Assembly: GCF_021117425.1 (NCBI RefSeq)
Contig: NZ_CP088298.1
Location: forward strand, 3,720,001-3,784,000
DNA length: 64,000 bases
Reading direction: 5' to 3'
Source: Brevibacterium zhoupengii
GTDB lineage: Bacteria > Actinomycetota > Actinomycetes > Actinomycetales > Brevibacteriaceae
Shown here: positions 59,956 to 64,000 of the stretch, in pieces
Layout: the number at the start of each line of letters is the position of its first letter
Position numbering within the stretch: position 1 is the first letter of the stretch
Made by a program: the position numbers and the translations under genes
Notes under the pieces: generated by a model
Seen by the model: only the letters and a program-made list of their open reading frames with translations
Told to the model about the DNA's origin: nothing
Databases searched by the model: none

Positions 59956-61788
59956 ATGACTGTCCTCGACCATGACGTCGTCGCTGACCAGCTGAAGAAC
60001 GCACCGACCGATAGCGAGTCGGTGCTCTCGTTCGTCAGCCGGGTCGCCGCCCTCACCACCCCCGACGACATCGTCTGGGTCGATGGTTCGGAAGAGCAGA
60101 AGGCCACAATCGCCGACCAGCTCGTCGAAGCCGGCACGATCGTTCGCCTGACCGGCACCAAGGACTCATTCTACGCGGCTTCCGACCCCGAGGATGTCGC
60201 CCGTGTGGAAGGCCGCACCTACATCTGCTCCGAAGAGGAGAAGGACGCCGGTGCGCTCAACAACTGGATGGCACCGGCCGAGATGAAGGAGACCCTCGAA
60301 CCTCTCTTCACCGGTTCGATGCGCGGACGCACCATGTACGTCATCCCCTTCGTCATGGGACATGCTGAGGCAGACCAGCCGATGTTCGGCATCGAGGTCA
60401 CCGACTCCCCCTACGTCGTGCTCTCCATGCTCGTCATGGCTCGCTCGGGCAAGAACGCCCTCGACGCGATCGTGGCCAACGGCGGCACCTTCGTCGAGTG
60501 TGTGCACTCCGTCGGCGCCCCGCTCGAGCCGGGTCAGGAAGATGTCGCTTGGCCATGCAACCCCACCAAGTACATCACCCACTTCCCCGAAGATCGCTCC
60601 ATCTGGTCCTTCGGCTCCGGATACGGCGGCAACGCCCTGCTCGGCAAGAAGTGCTACGCGCTGCGCATCGCCTCGTCGATCGCCCGCGATGAGGGCTGGC
60701 TGGCCGAGCACATGCTCATCCTCAAGCTGACGAGCCCGGAGGGCGAGGTCAAGTACATCGCCGCCGCGTTCCCCTCGGCCTGCGGCAAGACCAACCTCGC
60801 CATGATCGAGCCCACCATTCCCGGCTGGAAGGCCGAGACCCTGGGTGATGACATCGCCTGGATGCGCTTCGGCGACGACGGTCAGCTCTACGCCGTCAAC
60901 CCCGAGTTCGGCCTCTTCGGCGTCGCGCCGGGCACCGGCTACACCACCAACCCGACCGCGATGCGCGCCATCGAAGCTGGCGGCAACATCTTCACCAACG
61001 TCGCGCTGACCGACGACGGTGACGTGTGGTGGGAAGGCAAGACCGACGAGAAGCCGGCTCATCTCACCGACTGGCGCGGCAACGACTGGACCCCGGACTC
61101 GGAGACTCCAGCCGCTCACCCGAACTCGCGTTTCTGCACCCCGATCGCCAACGTCCCGACCCTGGCTCCCGAGTGGACCAACCCGAACGGTGTGCCGATC
61201 TCGGCCATCCTCTTCGGCGGTCGCCGTAAGACCACGATGCCGCTGGTGACCGAGACCAAGAGCTGGAACCACGGTGTGTTCATGGGATCGGTGCTCTCCT
61301 CGGAGACCACCGCGGCAGCCACCGGAGCCGTCGGCGTCGTTCGCCGTGACCCCATGGCCATGCGTCCCTTCATCGGCTACAACGTCGGTGACTACCTGCA
61401 GCACTGGCTCGACATCGGCAATACCGAGGGTGCCCAGCTGCCTAAGATCTTCTACGTCAACTGGTTCCGCCGCGATGACGACAACTCGTTCCTGTGGCCA
61501 GGATTCTCCGAGAACTCACGCGTTCTCAAGTGGGTTTTCGAGCGCGTGGCCGGCACCGCCGACGCAGCCGAATCCCCACTGGGCCTGACCCCTGTCGAGG
61601 GCGGGCTGGACACCGAGGGCCTCGATTTCACCGACGAGCAGCTGCGCAAAGCTCTCGCGATCAAGCCCGAGGAGTGGGAGACCGAGCTCGGACTCATCGA
61701 AGAATGGTACGAGCAGCTCGGAGATTCGGTTCCTGCCGAACTCCGCGCCGAGGTCGACAACCTGCGTGACCGTCTGGGCCTCGCCTGA
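59956..61788 (+). CDS. pckG: Phosphoenolpyruvate carboxykinase (GTP)
   Basis: The enzyme makes PEP from oxaloacetate and GTP, the first step of gluconeogenesis. The 610-residue protein is full length, with the oxaloacetate-site motif [16 protein letters not shown], the kinase loop [12 protein letters not shown] and the metal/GTP region [12 protein letters not shown]. The conserved [16 protein letters not shown] and [14 protein letters not shown] segments are also present. AGGAGA precedes ATG 59956. It is single, with its own terminator. Confidence 0.96.
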   Translation: MTVLDHDVVADQLKNAPTDSESVLSFVSRVAALTTPDDIVWVDGSEEQKATIADQLVEAGTIVRLTGTKDSFYAASDPEDVARVEGRTYICSEEEKDAGALNNWMAPAEMKETLEPLFTGSMRGRTMYVIPFVMGHAEADQPMFGIEVTDSPYVVLSMLVMARSGKNALDAIVANGGTFVECVHSVGAPLEPGQEDVAWPCNPTKYITHFPEDRSIWSFGSGYGGNALLGKKCYALRIASSIARDEGWLAEHMLILKLTSPEGEVKYIAAAFPSACGKTNLAMIEPTIPGWKAETLGDDIAWMRFGDDGQLYAVNPEFGLFGVAPGTGYTTNPTAMRAIEAGGNIFTNVALTDDGDVWWEGKTDEKPAHLTDWRGNDWTPDSETPAAHPNSRFCTPIANVPTLAPEWTNPNGVPISAILFGGRRKTTMPLVTETKSWNHGVFMGSVLSSETTAAATGAVGVVRRDPMAMRPFIGYNVGDYLQHWLDIGNTEGAQLPKIFYVNWFRRDDDNSFLWPGFSENSRVLKWVFERVAGTADAAESPLGLTPVEGGLDTEGLDFTDEQLRKALAIKPEEWETELGLIEEWYEQLGDSVPAELRAEVDNLRDRLGLA

Positions 61789-61827
61789 GACAGTAAGACT
61801 CCAGTATTGAGTCTCTGAGCGACAGAG

Positions 61828-61866
61828 AATCCCCCAACCATCGCCGAGGTGGTTGGGGGATTTTCT
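61828..61866 (+). terminator. Rho-independent terminator of pckG
   Basis: AATCCCCCAACCA and its perfect complement form a 13-bp stem with a 9-nt loop, and the right arm runs into TTTTCTT. It lies 40 bp after the stop codon. Confidence 0.92.
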
Positions 61867-62244
61867 TGTGCCGGGGCGCAGTGGCCATTGGGCTCAGTCC
61901 CCGAAGCGGGCAGCCAGTTGGCACTCGGACGATGTGCTGGGCAGAGGCCTGGATGAGGCTCCGGGCCAGTTGCCAATGCCAGAAATGCGTTACGTACCGG
62001 GAGCACCAATGCGCACCGCAGGAACCGTAGGACGAGATGGCCCGGGGAGGGCGTGCAGAGCTGACGGTTGTGATTGCAACGGACTGGGGTGATTGCGACT
62101 ACCGGTGCTGGTTGCCGTTGCAGGAGGTGCCGTGAAAGTCAGAGACGCTCTCAATGACGGGATGTTCAGCCAGACGCTGTCGAGGGCTAGGCACCGTGGC
62201 GATCAGGCGCCGCGTCCAGCCCGGCAACAAACTCCGGACCTCAC
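61867..62244. other. Intergenic stretch without a recognisable gene
   Basis: Short open frames exist on both strands but none has a ribosome site or protein-like composition. I see no promoter or RNA element. It separates two gene ends (pckG and the small PiT partner). Confidence 0.6.
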
Positions 62245-62314
62245 GTTCCGAGCCTCAGGCCCCGGGCCTGACGCCCCGAGCCTGAAACGCCGAGCCTGAC
62301 GCCCCGAGCCCTAC
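62245..62314. repeat. Five degenerate 14-bp tandem units
   Basis: Five consecutive units of the form GCCCCGAGCCTGAC differ from one another at one to five bases. They end at the stop codon of the 77-aa membrane protein, so they lie in its 3' untranslated region. Confidence 0.88.
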
Positions 62315-62544
62315 GCGCCGTGGAGGGCCGGGACAATGAGGTAGACGCCGACGAGCACGACGATGCTGCACACACCGAACACCGCCCAGTATCCGACCCG
62401 GAGCAGGGGCTTGCTCTGCCCCGCGGCAGCCAGGTCGACGTGCACGGCCCTCATTCGCACCGCGGTGGAGAAGAGCGTGATGACGACGATCGCTGACACC
62501 CAGGTCGCGACCGCAACGATGAGGAATGAGCTCCACTCGATCAT
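62311..62544 (-). CDS. 77-residue two-helix membrane protein coupled to the PiT carrier
   Basis: The start ATG overlaps the carrier's stop (ATGA). The product has two helices (about 5-28 and 50-73) joined by a basic, hydrophilic loop (RMRAVHVDLAAAGQSKPLLR). Its position makes a structural or regulatory partner of the phosphate carrier likely. I know no named family for it. Confidence 0.75.
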   Translation of the reverse strand: MIEWSSFLIVAVATWVSAIVVITLFSTAVRMRAVHVDLAAAGQSKPLLRVGYWAVFGVCSIVVLVGVYLIVPALHGA

Positions 62545-63935
62545 TTCGTATCTCCCTTGTCTGCGCGGGACTCGTCGACATCGGTCTCCGCCGCTATACC
62601 GCGCACAGCGCTGGAGTCTGCGCCGGCAGCCGCATCGGAGCTGGAAGCAGCCCCGGAGTCTGTACCGACAGCGACGCCGGCGTCGGACTTCGCCTCTGCC
62701 TTGGCGGCCTGGCGCTGGTCACGGGCATCGATGCGCGCGGCACGTTTCATAGCAGCGCGTTTGCGGTTGCGGTCCTTGCGAATCTTGCGCTTGCGGCCGC
62801 GAATTCCGACTGCCTCGCCGACGGTGTCGAAGTTCGAGAGGTCTGTCTGCTTGGCCTTGAGTGAGCTGAGGAAGATCCAGAGGACGGCAATGACTGCAAT
62901 GATCGTGTCGATGACGACCCCGACTGTGCCGAGGTGGGCGATGCCGGCAGCGACAGCGCCGACGATTCCCGCCGCCGGGATGGTGAACAGCCAACCAGAG
63001 GCAATGCGTCCGGCGGTGGACCACTGAACATCGGCGCCCTTGCGTCCCAGTCCCGAGCCGAGCACCGAGCCCGAGGCGACCTGCGTCGTCGACAGGGCGA
63101 AGCCCAGGTGCGACGAAGCGAGGATGGCAGCTGCGGTCGAGGTCTCGGCGGCCAGCCCCTGAGCGGGTTTGACGGTTGTGAGCTTCGTGCCCAGGGTATC
63201 GATGATTCGCCATCCGCCGACGTAGGTGCCCAAGGCGATCGCCAGCGCGCAGGTGGTGATGACCCAGAGGTGTGGACCGGTTCCGTGATCCTGCAGGTTC
63301 GCGGACACGAGCACGAGGGTGATGACTCCCATGGTCTTCTGAGCGTCATTGGTCCCGTGTGCCAGCGCCACGAGCGAGGAGCTGAAGATCTGACCGTATT
63401 TGAACGGCGCCCGGTGCGCAGTCTTACCCTCGCCGTTGCGGCGCGTGATGGAGTAGGCCAGTCGGGTGCAAAGATAAGCGCCCACACCGGCGATGATCGG
63501 GGCCGCGAGCGCGGGCAGGACCACCTTGGACAAGAACACGCCGAAGTCGACGGAGTTGAGACCGGCGCCGACGATTGCGGCACCGATCAAGCCACCGAAC
63601 AGTGCGTGCGAGGACGATGACGGCAGGCCGAAGCGCCAGGTCGCCATGTTCCAGATGATCGCACCGATGAGACCGGCAAGGATGAAGTCCGGAGTGATCT
63701 GGACTCCCCCACCACCTTCTTTGATGATGCCCCCAGAGATGGTCTTGGCCACCTCGGTGGAGAGGAAGGCTCCGACGAGGTTGAGCAGCGCTGCCAGGGT
63801 GACCGCCGTCTTCGGCTTGATCGCGCCCGTGGCGATCGGTGTCGCCATCGCATTGGCTGTGTCGTGAAAGCCATTGGTGAAGTCAAAGAACAGTGCCAGT
63901 ACGATGACCAGCACGACGACGAAGATGATTTCCAC
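62541..63935 (-). CDS. PiT-family phosphate permease with basic C-terminal tail
   Basis: The 464-residue product starts at GTG 63935. It carries both PiT signatures: FDFTNGFHDTANAMATPIATGA (split by the HD pair, residues 17-38) and ALAHGTNDAQKTMGVITLV near 205. GLPSSSSHALFGGLIGA is also typical. After the last helix come an Arg/Lys-rich stretch (residues 375-415) and a Ser/Ala/Asp-rich disordered tail. Unlike the first PiT carrier it has no DUF47 partner; instead a small membrane protein follows. Confidence 0.9.
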   Translation of the reverse strand: MEIIFVVVLVIVLALFFDFTNGFHDTANAMATPIATGAIKPKTAVTLAALLNLVGAFLSTEVAKTISGGIIKEGGGGVQITPDFILAGLIGAIIWNMATWRFGLPSSSSHALFGGLIGAAIVGAGLNSVDFGVFLSKVVLPALAAPIIAGVGAYLCTRLAYSITRRNGEGKTAHRAPFKYGQIFSSSLVALAHGTNDAQKTMGVITLVLVSANLQDHGTGPHLWVITTCALAIALGTYVGGWRIIDTLGTKLTTVKPAQGLAAETSTAAAILASSHLGFALSTTQVASGSVLGSGLGRKGADVQWSTAGRIASGWLFTIPAAGIVGAVAAGIAHLGTVGVVIDTIIAVIAVLWIFLSSLKAKQTDLSNFDTVGEAVGIRGRKRKIRKDRNRKRAAMKRAARIDARDQRQAAKAEAKSDAGVAVGTDSGAASSSDAAAGADSSAVRGIAAETDVDESRADKGDTK

Positions 63936-64000
63936 TAAGCGACCTTGAACGTAGACACAACTCGGACCGTGGATGATTTAGCTGACGGGCAGCGACCTCA

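Overview
The window is high-GC DNA, coding on both strands, that reads as the chromosome of an actinobacterium. Evidence: GTP-type PEP carboxykinase, a PH-domain membrane protein, PspC, MMPL and DedA proteins, MmyB-type regulators, and frequent GTG starts with ATGA or GTGA gene overlaps. Brevibacterium or a near relative is my best guess, from gene content and protein style only. There is no integrase, transposase, prophage module or CRISPR array; the region looks like core and lifestyle chromosome rather than an island.

Layout. 1-9.7 kb: the 3'-truncated end of a DesK/NarX-type sensor kinase, DUF4383, a PiT phosphate carrier with a DUF47 partner, two uncharacterised proteins, tRNA-Lys(TTT) with promoter and strong terminator, an MmyB-type regulator divergent from an aldo/keto reductase across a perfect palindrome, PspC, a 54-aa membrane peptide and an unusual PH-domain/MarR fusion. 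9.8-18.5 kb: a flavin monooxygenase, a processive GT2 glycosyltransferase and a peptidoglycan-sugar salvage operon (gntR-anmK-SSS symporter-murQ-BadF-type kinase). 18.6-20.4 kb: a pterin dehydratase and a YghZ-type aldo/keto reductase.

20.5-31.2 kb (minus strand) is the most intriguing block. It encodes a small membrane protein with a poly-Asp tail, a histidine kinase, an OmpR-type regulator, three different GT-B glycosyltransferases, an ABC exporter and two APH-fold kinases, almost all overlapping by 4-11 nt. An 11-bp-period direct repeat just before the first glycosyltransferase is the expected shape of a binding site for the adjacent regulator. This looks like one regulated pathway that builds and exports a glycosylated product. 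I know of no described system with exactly this composition.

31.3-45 kb: DedA; a quinate/shikimate catabolic locus (QsuD-like dehydrogenase, AroQ and IclR regulator, divergent from an MHS transporter and QsuB-like dehydratase); a small XRE protein; GAPDH with a TTG start; a MarR/SDR divergent pair with two inverted operator copies; a GlxA-type regulator with an AhpD-like protein; a NylB-like serine hydrolase with a repetitive tail; and an SRPBCC protein. 45-56.7 kb: a beta-propeller lipoprotein, ChrA, a NarL/NarX pair next to an MMPL exporter, PncA, DoxX, a CPBP protease and ArgG. 56.7-64 kb: a large hairpin, an AlkD-like protein, an alpha/beta hydrolase, tRNA-Arg(ACG) with its terminator, a small membrane protein, PEP carboxykinase and a second PiT carrier coupled to a 77-aa membrane partner.

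A recurring trait is short tandem repeats in steps of 14-21 bp, both in frame inside linkers and tails of many proteins and in several intergenic spaces.
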